A DNA stretch of 64,000 nt from Bacteroidales bacterium (GTDB taxonomy: Bacteria; Bacteroidota; Bacteroidia; Bacteroidales; UBA932), in the NCBI GenBank assembly GCA_023667095.1, contig JAMPAT010000003.1, forward strand, positions 62,001 to 126,000, written 5' to 3'. Below, in pieces: positions 8,625-19,654 of this stretch. Below the pieces are notes generated by a model that saw nothing but the letters and a program-made list of their open reading frames with translations, did not search any database and was not told the DNA's origin. Position 1 is the first letter of the stretch. The number at the start of each line of letters is the position of its first letter. Made by a program: the position numbers and the translations under genes.

Positions 8625-9791
8625 TTATATATGCTCGACCTCAGGATGAAGTTCGATGCCGAATCTGTCATGGACTGAAGATATTATACGTTTTTCAAGG
8701 CCTGTTATCTCTTCCGGATAGGCCTGGCCTGTATAGTTGACAATCACAAGCGGCTGCCTGTCATAGACGGCAGCTCCACCGCTGCGGCGTCCTTTCCAGC
8801 CGCACTGCTCAATCAGCCACGCAGCCGGAATTTTAACCATTTCTTCGCCAGGATTTTCCCCGGAGGGGTCCTGCACTGCATAGTGCGGCACCTTATAGTC
8901 ATCCCCATGCTCTGAACGTACAGCGGACTGTATCTCAAGATATTGTTCCTGGGTTATCACCGGGTTCTTGAAGAAACTGCCTGCACTGCCCATGACGGAA
9001 GGGGAAGGAAGCTTCTCCTTGCGGATTCCAATTACGGCCTTGCGGATTTGGGCTACATCCAGTGTCTTTTCATCATGTTCTCCAGCTGGTCCAGATGAAG
9101 TCTCGCTGTCTCCAAGGACAGCGAAACGCAGATTCCCATAGTCAAGCCTCGGTGAAGGTGTCCTCTTCAAGGCAAAGACCACATGCGTAACTATATAGCG
9201 TCCCTTGACATCAGGACTTTTAAACATTGAGTCACGGTAGCCATAGCGGCATTCAGACACATCAAAATGCACAAACTCCTCTTCCTCAATGTTATAGCAA
9301 TATACAGTACGGATAACATCCTTCACCTCCGCTCCATACGCCCCTATATTCTGGACAGCTGAGGCACCGACCTCGCCCGGTATGTCAGAAAGGTTCTCAA
9401 CACCCCACAGGCCTTCCTTTGCTGCCCATGCACAGAAGTCATCAAAGACGACTCCGGCACCGACAGAGACCAACACCTCCTGTGAATTGCCTCCAAGGCC
9501 TTCTTGACCGGATGTGGACGACTTCCCTGCCCCACATCCAGGCATTGCGGCCTGACTTTCCGGAAGGATCTCAATGAATTTTATTGCAGAATGCAGGACT
9601 GTACCCTTGAAGTCATCGGTAAACAGCAGATTGCTGCCTCCACCTATATGCAGAAGCGGCCTTGCAAGCTCGCTAAACTCGATTTCCACGAGGTCCGCAA
9701 TGCTGTCATATTCCACAAAGCACTTTGCAGACACCTTCATCCTGAAGGTGTTCATCGCAGTCAAATCCTTATAATACTCAGTCCTTACCAT
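8625..9791 (-). CDS. murB: UDP-N-acetylenolpyruvoylglucosamine reductase
   Basis: MurB reduces the MurA product to UDP-MurNAc with NADPH and FAD. The FAD-binding region is recognisable in LLHIGGGSNLLF and GEVGASAVQNIGAYGAEV; the YRDSMFK segment marks the type I enzyme and the catalytic Ser lies in GSAGSFFKNP. The protein has 388 residues, about 40 more than usual. The excess is in two low-complexity insertions, one near residues 80-105 rich in Gly/Ser and one near SETSSGPAGEHDEK. Adjacent murB and murA suggest coordinated precursor supply. Confidence 0.95.
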   Translation of the reverse strand: MVRTEYYKDLTAMNTFRMKVSAKCFVEYDSIADLVEIEFSELARPLLHIGGGSNLLFTDDFKGTVLHSAIKFIEILPESQAAMPGCGAGKSSTSGQEGLGGNSQEVLVSVGAGVVFDDFCAWAAKEGLWGVENLSDIPGEVGASAVQNIGAYGAEVKDVIRTVYCYNIEEEEFVHFDVSECRYGYRDSMFKSPDVKGRYIVTHVVFALKRTPSPRLDYGNLRFAVLGDSETSSGPAGEHDEKTLDVAQIRKAVIGIRKEKLPSPSVMGSAGSFFKNPVITQEQYLEIQSAVRSEHGDDYKVPHYAVQDPSGENPGEEMVKIPAAWLIEQCGWKGRRSGGAAVYDRQPLVIVNYTGQAYPEEITGLEKRIISSVHDRFGIELHPEVEHI

Positions 9792-9808
9792 TCAATCTAT
9801 AATTTTTG

Positions 9809-9860
9809 TCGTGTACCCGTTTTGGCGTTTTCGGGTACACGATGGAATTGTCGCGTACCC
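9809..9860. repeat. GTGTACCC inverted repeat with third half-site
   Basis: TCGTGTACCCG at 9809-9819 is perfectly inverted as CGGGTACACGA at 9832-9842 with a 12-base spacer. A third, near-identical half-site TCGCGTACCC follows at 9851-9860 in the same orientation as the first. The element sits in the 167-base gap between metG and murB and is not followed by a T run, so an operator or RNA structure is more likely than a terminator. Its function is unknown. Confidence 0.6.
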
Positions 9861-9958
9861 AAAATTGTCATTCATTAACCGACTCCACAATATCAGAAAT
9901 ATTCTGTATTGCAATTGTGTTTCTATCCAAGAACAGATTCATCAATGATGTAGCTATA

Positions 9959-12139
9959 TTATCCGATTTCAGCACCGTTGGCAAGGGTCTCCTGCGGAGT
10001 GACGAAACGCATCTTGCCGTCACCCTGGCGTGCCATCAGGATCATTCCCCTTGACTCGATTCCCCGTATCTTGCGCGGTGCAAGGTTTGCGAGGATACAT
10101 ATCTGCTTGCCAACCATCTCCTCCGGAGAATAATGTTCAGCGATTCCCGAAACGATTGTCCTCTCATCAATGCCTGTATCAATTCTCAGCTTAAGAAGCT
10201 TGTCTGTCTTGGGTACCCTTTCAGCCTCAAGTACGGTCGCAGTGCGGATATCCATTTTTTCAAAATCATCGAATGTGCATTCGTCTTTCTGCGGAGCGAC
10301 AGCCTTTGCAGCTTCAGCTGCTGCAGCGGCCTCTTTCTCTGCCCTGATTGCATCAAGCCTGTCAAGCTGTGCCTGGATTGCATCGTCCTCTATCTTTGCG
10401 AAGAGAAGTTCTGCTGCGCCAATCTGGTGTCCTTCCGGCAACAGGTCTGGCTGGCCAAGCATATTCCAGTTCAGACATACGCCATCGGCCTTGCATGATT
10501 CAGCACCATATGAGACAGTATGGACGGCTGCGCCCTCCCCTGCCTTGTAGGTATTGACAGTCTCCTGCTCACCGATGCGGTGGTCAGTTCCGGCACAGAG
10601 GTCCACCCCGAGCATATTGCGGAGCTTCTCAGCCGAAAACGGCAGGAACGGCTCGAATGCAATCGCCAATGAAGCACATATCTGGAGACTCACATTGAGG
10701 ATTGCCGCACATCTGTCCATGTCTGTCTTGGCAACTTTCCAAGGCTCAGTGTCTGAGATATATTTGTTTCCGACTCGTGCAATGTTCATCGCATCTTTCA
10801 GTGCCTCGCGGAAATGGTAGCCCTCAATATTCTTCTCCATATCTGCCTTGAGCGCAGGGATTTCTGCAAGGGCTTCCCTGTCAATGTCAAGAAGTTCGCC
10901 TGCTGCAGGCACCTTGCCCCCGAAATATTTGTGTGTCAGCACTACGGCACGGTTCACAAAGTTTCCGAATATTGCGACAAGCTCGCTGTTGTTGCGTGCC
11001 TGGAAATCCTTCCATGAGAAATCGTTGTCCTTGGTCTCAGGAGCATTTGCAGTCAATACATAGCGGAGGACATCCTGTTTTCCAGGGAACTGCTCCAGAT
11101 ACTCGTGTGCCCAGACAGCCCAGTTACGTGATGTTGAAATCTTGTCTCCTTCAAGGTTCAGGAACTCATTTGCAGGGACATTCTCAGGAAGGATATATCC
11201 ATCGCCGTATGCCTTCAGCATTGAAGGGAACACGATGCAGTGGAAAACAATATTGTCCTTGCCGATAAAATGCACCAGCTTGGTGTCACTGGATTTCCAC
11301 CATTTCTCCCATGACTGCGGAAGAAGCTCCTTGGTGTTGGAGATATAGCCTATCGGGGCATCAAACCACACATAGAGTACCTTGCCTTCTGCTCCCTCAA
11401 CAGGCACAGGAACCCCCCAGTCAAGGTCACGGCTGACAGCACGGGGCTGGAGCCCTCCGTCAATCCAGCTCTTGCACTGTCCATAGACATTGCTCCTCCA
11501 ATCCTTGTGGCCGTCAAGAATCCACTCTGAAAGCCATTTTTCGTACTGGTCAAGCGGAAGGTACCAATGCTTTGTCTTCTTCTTTACAAGTGCACTTCCG
11601 CTGAGGGCAGACTTCGGGTCAATCAGTTCATCCGGAGAAAGGGTACTGCCGCATTTCTCGCACTGGTCACCGTATGCGCCCTCGGCACCGCACTTAGGAC
11701 AAGTGCCTGTGATATAGCGGTCTGCAAGGAATGTCCCGGCCTCCTCATCATAATACTGCTCACTCTCCTTCTCGATGAACTTGCCTTCATCATACAATTT
11801 ACGGAAAAACTCCGATGCAGTTTCCGAATGTGTCTCCGAAGAGGTCCTCGAATATATGTCGAAATTGATTCCGAGTCCTGAGAAGGAGTCACGTATAATC
11901 CTGTTGTAACGGTCTACTATGTCCTGTGGTGTACATCCCTGCTTCTGGGCCTTGATTGTAATCGGCACTCCATGTTCATCAGAGCCGCAGACATACAGCA
12001 CATCCTCTCCCCTCATCCTCAGATACCTGACATAGATGTCTGCCGGCACATATACCCCGGCAAGATGTCCGATATGCACGGGCCCGTTGGCATATGGCAA
12101 CGCACATGTGACCAAAGTCCTTTTATAGTTCTTGTCCAT
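9959..12139 (-). CDS. metG: methionyl-tRNA synthetase
   Basis: MetRS charges tRNA(Met) and tRNA(fMet). The HIGH signature appears as PVHIGHLAG and the KMSKS loop as KISTSRNW, the form usual in Bacteroidetes. A zinc knuckle with CPKC and CEKC is present in the connective insertion. The C-terminal part from [12 protein letters not shown] onward is an OB-fold tRNA-binding domain (Trbp111-like) used for dimerisation. The 726-residue length includes an Ala-rich linker before that domain. It follows dnaG by 22 bases. Confidence 0.96.
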   Translation of the reverse strand: MDKNYKRTLVTCALPYANGPVHIGHLAGVYVPADIYVRYLRMRGEDVLYVCGSDEHGVPITIKAQKQGCTPQDIVDRYNRIIRDSFSGLGINFDIYSRTSSETHSETASEFFRKLYDEGKFIEKESEQYYDEEAGTFLADRYITGTCPKCGAEGAYGDQCEKCGSTLSPDELIDPKSALSGSALVKKKTKHWYLPLDQYEKWLSEWILDGHKDWRSNVYGQCKSWIDGGLQPRAVSRDLDWGVPVPVEGAEGKVLYVWFDAPIGYISNTKELLPQSWEKWWKSSDTKLVHFIGKDNIVFHCIVFPSMLKAYGDGYILPENVPANEFLNLEGDKISTSRNWAVWAHEYLEQFPGKQDVLRYVLTANAPETKDNDFSWKDFQARNNSELVAIFGNFVNRAVVLTHKYFGGKVPAAGELLDIDREALAEIPALKADMEKNIEGYHFREALKDAMNIARVGNKYISDTEPWKVAKTDMDRCAAILNVSLQICASLAIAFEPFLPFSAEKLRNMLGVDLCAGTDHRIGEQETVNTYKAGEGAAVHTVSYGAESCKADGVCLNWNMLGQPDLLPEGHQIGAAELLFAKIEDDAIQAQLDRLDAIRAEKEAAAAAEAAKAVAPQKDECTFDDFEKMDIRTATVLEAERVPKTDKLLKLRIDTGIDERTIVSGIAEHYSPEEMVGKQICILANLAPRKIRGIESRGMILMARQGDGKMRFVTPQETLANGAEIG

Positions 12140-12161
12140 ATTCTGTAATTTTTGATATTTT

Positions 12162-14210
12162 CTATTTTTTCACAATTCCTCTTCCAAGCTTCTCCATGAT
12201 GATATTCCTGGTGGAGTTAAGGGTTGTTATTTCTTTCATTGCATCAACCAGTGCGGCTTCGTCCATCCGGAGCATCGAGGATTTAAGGCCGGATATCTTC
12301 CGCTCTATCCTCCTGGCCTTGTAGGTCAATATGGCACGGGGGACGTATGTAACAAGCCTGGTGTTCTCCGTTGTCATGGATTCCCTGAAATTCGTGACAG
12401 TCAAGTCATATTTAGGGATCAACGCGTCCGATACAAGATTGGCAAGCCTCCTGTCCTGGTCATCCATCATCCTCGTTGTTATCTGCTCCTGCCCGAGTCC
12501 GTCCTCATAGTATTCAAAATATTTTTCATAGGCATTGCGGTAAATGACATTCACAAAATCCTCATTGTCAGCTGCAAGTGAGCTGTCTATGAAATCCGCT
12601 ACATTCATTGGCTCCTCTGCGAAGAAATCCGAGTCACTGTCAAACATAAGGATATCCTGTCCGTTGGTCAGGATAAACTCCAGAAGTTCCTTTTCGCACG
12701 GTTCGAGCAACGGGTCCTCAACTGCATCGCCCACAATCACATCTGGAGGCAGCATATCCACAGGAGGCATGGGCTCCTCCGGAGGCAGTCCAGGGATGTC
12801 CTCTACGGAATATCCATGAGACGGCAGCGGTACCACTGCGGCAGCTGCATTTCTCCTGTTCTCCTCCCTCTGACGCTCCCTTTCCTGCTGCCTGTTCTCA
12901 TTCTCTATCATCTCCCTGCGCGTGTGTGCAATCCTCCCGAACAATATCTGCGGATCCATGTTGAACTTCATCCCGCAGCTCTCCACATACACAGAACGCT
13001 TGACAGCATCCGGTATCATGGCTATCGTATCTGCTATGTCATTGATAAGGTTCGCCTTCTTGAGCGGGTCATCCCCGGCCTCACCGAGCAGCAGGTCAGT
13101 CTTGAAGCTGATAAAGTCCTGGGCATGCCCTTCGATAAAGGCATTTACCTCATCAAGTGTATGCTTGCGTGAATATGAATCAGGGTCGTCTCCATCTGGA
13201 AGCAGCACGACCTTTACATTAAGCCCTTCCTTGAGCACGAGGCCGATTCCCCTTAATGCAGCGTGTATTCCGGCAGAATCACCGTCATATATTATGGTGA
13301 CATTCTCCGTGAACTTCCTTATAAGCCTTATCTGCTCTATTGTCAATGATGTACCGCTCGAGGCAACCACATTGGTGATTCCAAGCTGATGCATTGAAAT
13401 CACATCCAGATAGCCCTCGACAAGGATACACCTGTCCTGGCGCGAAATCTCATTCTTGGCAAAATATATCCCGTAAAGGGACTTGCTCTTTATATATATT
13501 TCCGTCTCCGGGGAATTCACATACTTGGCTACAGACTTGTCTGTCTTGAGTGTACGGCAGCCGAATGCAATCACCCGCCCCCCGACAGAATGTATAGGGA
13601 AGACAACCCTGTCATAGAAGCGGTCCACAAGGGAGCCGTCATCCCTCTTTATGCAGAGTCCGGTGTCCACAAGGAATTCCTCCTTGAATCCGTCCCCTCT
13701 CGCTGCCTTTGCCAATGTATTACGGCCTGTCGGTGCCCACCCGAGGCCAAATTTATCTATTGTGGAATCCTCAAGGCCGCGTGACTTGAAATACTGGTAT
13801 CCTATTGCCTGTCCCTCCGGAGACTGCAGAGATGCCTTGAAAAATTTCCAGGCATATTCAGAGACCAGAAGCAGGCTCTCGTTGCGCTGGCGGCTGGCAA
13901 TCTCCTCAGCTGTCTCCTCCTTTTCCTGGACCTCGATATGGTATTTTGCAGCAAGGTATTTCAGGGCCTCGACATACGAAAGTGTCTCATGCTCCATGAC
14001 AAAGCCGACAGCTGTACCCGACTTGCCGCACCCGAAGCATTTGTATATTCCCTTTGAAGGGGATACGGAGAAAGACGGTGTCTTTTCATTGTGGAAAGGG
14101 CAGCACGCAATGTAGTTGGCACCCCGCCGCTTAAGCGTCACGAAGTCCCCAACCACGTCCTCAATCCTGGCCGTGTCAAGAATCTTGTCTACCGTTTCCT
14201 TTGGAATCAT
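12162..14210 (-). CDS. dnaG: DNA primase
   Basis: DnaG makes RNA primers at the replication fork. The N-terminal CHC2 zinc ribbon is complete ([12 protein letters not shown] then KCFGCGKSG). The TOPRIM core carries the acidic metal-binding residues in [15 protein letters not shown] and [14 protein letters not shown]. The region of roughly residues 430-500 is a Pro-rich linker leading to a C-terminal helicase-binding domain that is divergent in sequence. The 682-residue length is normal for the phylum. It is preceded by the DUF308 gene with a six-base gap. Confidence 0.96.
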   Translation of the reverse strand: MIPKETVDKILDTARIEDVVGDFVTLKRRGANYIACCPFHNEKTPSFSVSPSKGIYKCFGCGKSGTAVGFVMEHETLSYVEALKYLAAKYHIEVQEKEETAEEIASRQRNESLLLVSEYAWKFFKASLQSPEGQAIGYQYFKSRGLEDSTIDKFGLGWAPTGRNTLAKAARGDGFKEEFLVDTGLCIKRDDGSLVDRFYDRVVFPIHSVGGRVIAFGCRTLKTDKSVAKYVNSPETEIYIKSKSLYGIYFAKNEISRQDRCILVEGYLDVISMHQLGITNVVASSGTSLTIEQIRLIRKFTENVTIIYDGDSAGIHAALRGIGLVLKEGLNVKVVLLPDGDDPDSYSRKHTLDEVNAFIEGHAQDFISFKTDLLLGEAGDDPLKKANLINDIADTIAMIPDAVKRSVYVESCGMKFNMDPQILFGRIAHTRREMIENENRQQERERQREENRRNAAAAVVPLPSHGYSVEDIPGLPPEEPMPPVDMLPPDVIVGDAVEDPLLEPCEKELLEFILTNGQDILMFDSDSDFFAEEPMNVADFIDSSLAADNEDFVNVIYRNAYEKYFEYYEDGLGQEQITTRMMDDQDRRLANLVSDALIPKYDLTVTNFRESMTTENTRLVTYVPRAILTYKARRIERKISGLKSSMLRMDEAALVDAMKEITTLNSTRNIIMEKLGRGIVKK

Positions 14211-14216
14211 TCCCTT

Positions 14217-14843
14217 CTACTGCTCGTCTATCTTTTCGTAGTCCACATCCTTTGCATTCATGACATCACCGGCTGAAACCGTGCTGTCCATCTTTGCCTC
14301 ATAGACTTTCCGGGCACGGTTCATCTGGAGCGTTGCAAGCAGCTCAGAGACACCATAGACAATTACACAGATGCCGGCAACAAGCGTAAGGGTTGCAGCA
14401 GAGCCGAAAGGATTGAATAGCAGAAGAAGTCCGCCGACTGTGCACAAAACAGGCATAATGAATGCGAGAAATCCCATTCCAAGCATTCTAAAGGCACTTC
14501 CAAGCACCACAATCTGAAATATTCCAAGCCCAAGGAGCGCAACTCCCAATATTATTATGATAATGCTTGCAACTGCCCCCGGGAACATGAAAAGCATTGC
14601 ACCAAGGATAATGTCAACAACGGAATTCACGCTCATAAGGCCAAGCGCGTTCCTGTCCTTGTTCATTATCCCGTACACAATGGAAATTACCCCTGAGGCT
14701 ATCAGGAAAGCTGCCACAAGCTTTACCACCAGGACAAGGGAGGTCGCCGGACTTGCAACCATCACTGCACCGATGGCAATTGCACACAAGGCCCTTAGCC
14801 ATCCTCCGAATCTGCTTTTGAATCCAAATGTTATCATAATCAA
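14217..14843 (-). CDS. HdeD/DUF308 family membrane protein
   Basis: The 208-residue protein consists of about six hydrophobic helices arranged as three pairs, with glycine-rich turns such as LLGLGIFQIV and GLLLLFNPFG. That is the pattern of the DUF308 family, which includes E. coli HdeD (acid resistance). The molecular role of this family is unresolved. A soluble, charged tail of about 35 residues follows the last helix. The second Met (MITFG) may be the true start. It appears to be the first gene of the dnaG-metG-murBA operon. Confidence 0.75.
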   Translation of the reverse strand: MIMITFGFKSRFGGWLRALCAIAIGAVMVASPATSLVLVVKLVAAFLIASGVISIVYGIMNKDRNALGLMSVNSVVDIILGAMLFMFPGAVASIIIIILGVALLGLGIFQIVVLGSAFRMLGMGFLAFIMPVLCTVGGLLLLFNPFGSAATLTLVAGICVIVYGVSELLATLQMNRARKVYEAKMDSTVSAGDVMNAKDVDYEKIDEQ

Positions 14844-14985
14844 ATCAATTTAAGTTTTACTGACTTCCTTGCGGACATTTGTGAACGCCACAATCCAAAT
14901 CCGTTCCGCCAGGAAGAACACAATCTGCAAAAATAGGAATTTTTTAGTATTTTCGCGGCACTTTTCAGAAATACCGATTACAGGA

Positions 14986-15810
14986 ATGAGACTCTACGAC
15001 AACCATAACCATAGCCAGTTCTCTTTTGACGGAAAAAGGACCTCTGTCCAGGCCTCTGCGGCAGCGGCATTGACGACTGGACTTGAAGGGCTCTGCTTTA
15101 CAGACCACTGTGATTTCCATGTCCCGCCAATGAAGGCGGCATTCGAGAATCTCGTACCAGAAGTCTTCGATGTAGAAGCCCAGCAGCAGGAAATAGACAC
15201 TGTTTCAAGCTCCATTGGTGGCATCAGGATACTTAAAGGCATAGAGGTAGGGATGTACAGGGAGTGCAGGGAGCAGATAAGGGAACATCTCGTCAAATAC
15301 AGCTTTGACCAGGTAATAGCATCTGTGCACTACATTGATGACACCGACCCGTTCTACGGAGGCTACTATGAGGGCAAGACATGGAAAGAGGCCTACGGGC
15401 ATTACCTGGAGACAATCCATGAAGAGATGACATGGCTCGGGGACTTCGACATCATGGGACATTTCGACTATGTCGCAAGATATGCCCCCTATCCGCAGTC
15501 CAGCATAATGTATGCTGATTTCCCTGACGTACTCGATGAGATGCTTAAATTCCTCGCATACGAAGGGAAAGCCCTGGAAATCAACACAAAGACATACCAG
15601 GACTACAAAGGGCGCACACCTGTACTTGACAGGAACATACTGATGAGGTTCAAGGAATTCGGAGGAGAAGCCATTAGCCTTGGCTCCGATTCGCACGATG
15701 CGTCAAGACCAGGCGACAAATTCCTGCATTTTGCAGAATTCATCAAGTCTCTCGGCTTCAGATATACAGTACATTTCGAGCAACGGAAGCCTGTTTTCAC
15801 CGCTATATAG
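14986..15810 (+). CDS. hisJ: PHP-domain histidinol-phosphatase (HisJ family)
   Basis: The 274-residue protein starts with the PHP metal-binding motif DNHNHSQFSFDG and has the further ligands in FTDHCDFH, ASVHYID, GHFDYVARY and SLGSDSHDA. This matches HisJ-type histidinol-phosphate phosphatases (histidine synthesis) using a trinuclear metal site. PHP phosphoesterases of this size can have other substrates, and no other his gene is in the window, so the symbol is tentative. The start at MRLYDNHNH is set by the motif lying at the N terminus of the family; an upstream in-frame Met is not conserved. It converges on recQ. Confidence 0.8.
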   Translation: MRLYDNHNHSQFSFDGKRTSVQASAAAALTTGLEGLCFTDHCDFHVPPMKAAFENLVPEVFDVEAQQQEIDTVSSSIGGIRILKGIEVGMYRECREQIREHLVKYSFDQVIASVHYIDDTDPFYGGYYEGKTWKEAYGHYLETIHEEMTWLGDFDIMGHFDYVARYAPYPQSSIMYADFPDVLDEMLKFLAYEGKALEINTKTYQDYKGRTPVLDRNILMRFKEFGGEAISLGSDSHDASRPGDKFLHFAEFIKSLGFRYTVHFEQRKPVFTAI

Positions 15811-15817
15811 TCAACGG

Positions 15818-18013
15818 TCAGTTGGCAACCTCGCACAGGAATTTCAGGCGGACCAGGCGGACCTCCATTTCCTCATAGTCCGGACCGAGTTCATTGATTG
15901 CCTCCTCTACAGAATCCGACTGGGCTTCGTCACGGAAATAGCCATAGATGTCAGAGACCACATCTTCATCAAGGTTCTGCTCTATATAATAATTAAGGTT
16001 AAGGCTGAATCCTGAATTCACGATAGCCTCAATCTCATCCATGAGTTCATCCATTTCAAGCCCCTTGGCCTCAGCGATATCCTCCAGGGGAAGCTTCTTG
16101 TCTACACTCTGGATGATGAAGACCTTGTTGGCAGACTTGTTGACAACAGACTTGAGCACAAAGTCATCCGGACGCACGATATCATTCTCCTTGACATACC
16201 TGTCAATAAGTTCAATGAATTCCTTGCCGTACTTGTGTGCCTTCCCGTCACCCACTCCCTGGCAATTCTTGAGCTCATCAAAATTGACAGGATACATTAT
16301 GGACATATCCTCAAGTGAATTGTCGCTGAAAATCACCCATGATTGCACTCCAAGCCTCCTGGACATGGATTTCCTAAGGTCCTTGAGCATTGAAAGAAGC
16401 ACAGTGTCACCTCCTCCGCCGCCACGCACTGGTGCAGCTGAATCCTCGTCCTCATCCTCACCCTCTACAAAGTCACGGTCCTCTACCAGCATAAGTTCAT
16501 GAGGATGCTCAAGGAACTCCCGTCCAGCCTCTGTCACTGATATAAGTCCATATGACTCAATCTCCTTTTCAAGGAAGTGCAGAAGTACACCCTGCCTTAT
16601 GACAGCAGTCCAGAATTTCACAGGGCGTCCTTTCCCGGCCCCGAAGAATTCAAGTGTATCATGCCTGTATGACTTTATGATTGAATTATATACACCGGCA
16701 AGAACATTCGCGATATGCTCAGTCTTGAAACGCTCAGGCAACGATTGTATAAGTTCTATGACAAGCGACATCTCCTCACGCCCGTCAAATTTCTTCTTTG
16801 GATGCAGGCAATTGTCGCAGGCTCCACAGCCATCCTCATGATATTCCTCACCGAAATAATTGAGCAGCAATTTCCTCCGGCACTGGTTTGACTCTGCGTA
16901 TGCGACAGTTTCAAGGAGCAGCTGACGGCTGATCTCCTGCTCCGCCACCGGCTTGCCCTGCATGAATTTCTCAAGCTTCTGTATATCCTTATAGCTATAG
17001 AATGCAATACATGTCCCTTCGTTCCCGTCCCTTCCGGCACGCCCTGTCTCCTGATAATACCCCTCTATGCTCTTAGGTATGTCATAATGGATCACAAACC
17101 TTACATCAGGCTTGTCTATACCCATTCCGAAGGCAATTGTAGCAACAATTACATCAACCTCCTCCATAAGGAACCTGTCCTGGTTCTCCCCACGGGTCTT
17201 TGCATCCAGCCCTGCATGATACGGGAGAGCCTTTATACCATTTATATTAAGGAGTTCTGCCAGTTCCTCAACCTTTTTGCGGCTAAGGCAATAGATTATG
17301 CCGGACTTGCCTGGATTCTGCTTTATGAACTTTATTATCTCACGTTTGGGATCAGACTTGTCGCGTATCTCATAATACAGGTTAGGCCTGTTGAAAGATG
17401 ACCTGAAGACCTTTGCGTCAGTCATCCCGAGATTCTTCTGTATATCATTCTGTACCTTTGGGGTAGCCGTAGCTGTCAGGGCAATCACAGGGGCCTTGCC
17501 TATTTCCTCTATCAATGAACGGATACGCCGGTACTCCGGCCGGAAGTCATGTCCCCATTCAGAAATGCAATGAGCCTCGTCTATGGCATAGAAAGAAATC
17601 TTCACATCTTTCAGGAGCGCGATATTCTCAGCCTTTGTAAGCGACTCTGGAGCCACATACAGAAGTTTCGTCACACCTGACAGCAGGTCTTCCTTCACCT
17701 CGGCAATCTGCACCTTCGACAATGAAGAATTCAGGAAATGGGCAATGCCCTCCTTGTCTGAAACGAATCCCCGGATTGCATCCACCTGGTTTTTCATCAG
17801 TGCAATCAAAGGTGAGACGACAATGGCTGTCCCCTCCATTACAAGCGCAGGCAGCTGATAGCAGAGGGACTTCCCCCCTCCAGTAGGCATCAGGACAAAG
17901 GAATTGTTGCCTGAGACAAGGTTAGATATAATTTCTTCCTGCTGGCCCTTGAATGAATCAAAGCCAAAAAAATCCTTTAGTTTTCTATGAAGCGTTGCAG
18001 AATCTATTTCCAT
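15818..18013 (-). CDS. recQ: ATP-dependent DNA helicase RecQ
   Basis: RecQ unwinds DNA 3'-5' during recombination and fork repair. Visible motifs are Walker A (MPTGGGKSLCYQ), the DEAH box (IDEAHCISEWGHDFRPEY), the GIIYCLSRKK segment and motif VI (QETGRAGRDG). The zinc-binding RQC element is intact (CRRKLLLNYF then CGACDNC), followed by a winged helix and an HRDC domain around residues 530-610. A further acidic C-terminal extension of about 120 residues follows, as often seen in Bacteroidetes homologues. The length is 731 residues. Confidence 0.95.
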   Translation of the reverse strand: MEIDSATLHRKLKDFFGFDSFKGQQEEIISNLVSGNNSFVLMPTGGGKSLCYQLPALVMEGTAIVVSPLIALMKNQVDAIRGFVSDKEGIAHFLNSSLSKVQIAEVKEDLLSGVTKLLYVAPESLTKAENIALLKDVKISFYAIDEAHCISEWGHDFRPEYRRIRSLIEEIGKAPVIALTATATPKVQNDIQKNLGMTDAKVFRSSFNRPNLYYEIRDKSDPKREIIKFIKQNPGKSGIIYCLSRKKVEELAELLNINGIKALPYHAGLDAKTRGENQDRFLMEEVDVIVATIAFGMGIDKPDVRFVIHYDIPKSIEGYYQETGRAGRDGNEGTCIAFYSYKDIQKLEKFMQGKPVAEQEISRQLLLETVAYAESNQCRRKLLLNYFGEEYHEDGCGACDNCLHPKKKFDGREEMSLVIELIQSLPERFKTEHIANVLAGVYNSIIKSYRHDTLEFFGAGKGRPVKFWTAVIRQGVLLHFLEKEIESYGLISVTEAGREFLEHPHELMLVEDRDFVEGEDEDEDSAAPVRGGGGGDTVLLSMLKDLRKSMSRRLGVQSWVIFSDNSLEDMSIMYPVNFDELKNCQGVGDGKAHKYGKEFIELIDRYVKENDIVRPDDFVLKSVVNKSANKVFIIQSVDKKLPLEDIAEAKGLEMDELMDEIEAIVNSGFSLNLNYYIEQNLDEDVVSDIYGYFRDEAQSDSVEEAINELGPDYEEMEVRLVRLKFLCEVAN

Positions 18014-18104
18014 ATAGAGTCAAATTTGTCAATTGGCCGTGAAACCAGACCAAAATTATAATAATATTTTTGCTATAACAAATTTTTATTTGTGTTTTTA
18101 GTTG

Positions 18105-18112
18105 TATTTTTG
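18105..18112 (+). promoter_or_regulatory. candidate nhaA promoter -7 element
   Basis: TATTTTTG fits TAnnTTTG 28 bases before the nhaA ATG, within an A/T-rich divergent region of about 127 bases between recQ and nhaA. No exact TTTG lies at the expected distance, although the segment around 18082-18092 is T rich. Confidence 0.4.
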
Positions 18113-18140
18113 CGCGCTCAAACTTAAAAGACTATATAAA

Positions 18141-19574
18141 ATGGCTACAGGGAACATTGAAGACTATCCTAATGAAGAGGAGGGACTCTCTATGCACAGG
18201 AACAGGGAAATCCTCCACACATTCAATTCATTTCTTCACAATGAGGCCACAGGAGGCATCCTCCTGCTTATATGCGCTGTCGTTGCCGTAATCATGGCCA
18301 CAGTGCCTGGAGGACAATGGTTCGACAGGATGTGGGATACGGGAGCCAGCCTGTCAATCGGCAATTTTTCAATCGACATGACCCTCAGGGACTGGATAAA
18401 TGACGCATTGATGGCTGTATTCTTTTTCTATGTAGGACTGGAAATAAAGCGCGAGATGCTTGTCGGCCAGCTGTCGTCCATCCGGAGATCCATACTCCCT
18501 ATAATGGCGGCGCTCGGCGGGATGCTCGTGCCGGCAATCCTCTATACACTGTTCAACCACGGCAATCCTGACATGGCACATGGATGGGGCATACCTATGG
18601 CTACAGACATCGCTTTCGCCATAGGAGTACTTTCAATCCTCGGGAGCAGGGTTCCTGCAGGGATAAAGGTATTCCTTACTGCACTCGCAATCGCAGATGA
18701 CCTCGGGGCAATCATCGTGCTTGCAATATTCTATCCGACCCATGCCCTTCACCTGGGCTATCTCCTGTATGTTGCGCTCATCATGCTCGTCCTTGCAATA
18801 TTCAGCCGATGCCACATAAGGAACAAGATGCTGTACCTTATTCCGGGGCTTTTCATGTGGTACTTCACATATAAGTCAGGAGTGCATGCGACAATATCCG
18901 GCGTGCTGCTTGCGATGGTGATCCCGTCAAGGGGCAACATCAATGAAATCAAGTTCCACACAAAGATCAGCTATCTCCTCAAGAAATTCAAGCTGGCCAG
19001 CAATGGAGAGGTGCATGTCCTCGCAAGCCCGGAACAGCAGCATATCATCCATAGCATGGAGCAGGAAATCAGCAAGGTTGACCCTCTTATGCATATATTC
19101 GAAAGCAGGCTTCACCCGATAGTGACATTCCTCATCATGCCTCTGTTTGCATTGTCAAATGCCGGTGTGGCGTTCGACCTGAATGTATTTTCAGGCCAAA
19201 TCCCGACAATAACGCTCGGTATCTTCTTCGGACTGCTTTTCGGAAAGCCTATTGGCATCTTCCTTTTCAGCTTCATAAGCATCAGGTGCGGACTGGCACA
19301 GAAGCCACAGGGAGTGTCATGGCTGCAGCTTGCAGCTGCCGGTGTACTTGGAGGAATCGGATTCACAATGTCCATTTTTGTCAACGGGCTGTCCTTCTCC
19401 GACCCTGCGCTCACTGACCTGGGAAAGATAAGCATATTGCTCACATCCGTTACAGCAGCCGTGCTTGGACTCATTGCCGTGGCAAGCACATGCAGGGGAA
19501 AGGCGGAGCAGCTGACAGCCGCAGACATACTTCCTGCAAAAACAAATCGCATAAAGCACGGTAATGTCAAATAA
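18141..19574 (+). CDS. nhaA: Na+/H+ antiporter NhaA
   Basis: NhaA exports Na+ in exchange for protons across the inner membrane. The sequence has about 12 transmembrane helices. The family aspartates are present: the one in helix IV (MATDIAFAIG) and the pair in helix V (ALAIADDLGAI) that bind the ion. Charged segments facing the cytoplasm and the long loop near residues 260-300 differ from E. coli. The start is MATGNIED, with non-conserved sequence upstream. The length is 477 residues, longer than E. coli (388) mainly at the N-terminus and central loop. Confidence 0.94.
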   Translation: MATGNIEDYPNEEEGLSMHRNREILHTFNSFLHNEATGGILLLICAVVAVIMATVPGGQWFDRMWDTGASLSIGNFSIDMTLRDWINDALMAVFFFYVGLEIKREMLVGQLSSIRRSILPIMAALGGMLVPAILYTLFNHGNPDMAHGWGIPMATDIAFAIGVLSILGSRVPAGIKVFLTALAIADDLGAIIVLAIFYPTHALHLGYLLYVALIMLVLAIFSRCHIRNKMLYLIPGLFMWYFTYKSGVHATISGVLLAMVIPSRGNINEIKFHTKISYLLKKFKLASNGEVHVLASPEQQHIIHSMEQEISKVDPLMHIFESRLHPIVTFLIMPLFALSNAGVAFDLNVFSGQIPTITLGIFFGLLFGKPIGIFLFSFISIRCGLAQKPQGVSWLQLAAAGVLGGIGFTMSIFVNGLSFSDPALTDLGKISILLTSVTAAVLGLIAVASTCRGKAEQLTAADILPAKTNRIKHGNVK

Positions 19575-19654
19575 TTTTACGACATTTGCAGCTTATGCGC
19601 CGCATGGAGGATGCGGGAAACAGTAAAGACAAGAACTTTTAAATAAACAAAACA

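Noticed and set aside
9809..9842. The GTGTACCC inverted repeat as a chromosome dimer resolution (dif) site
   Set aside because: The arms and spacer do not fit the 11-6-11 layout of XerC/XerD sites, and a third half-site is present.
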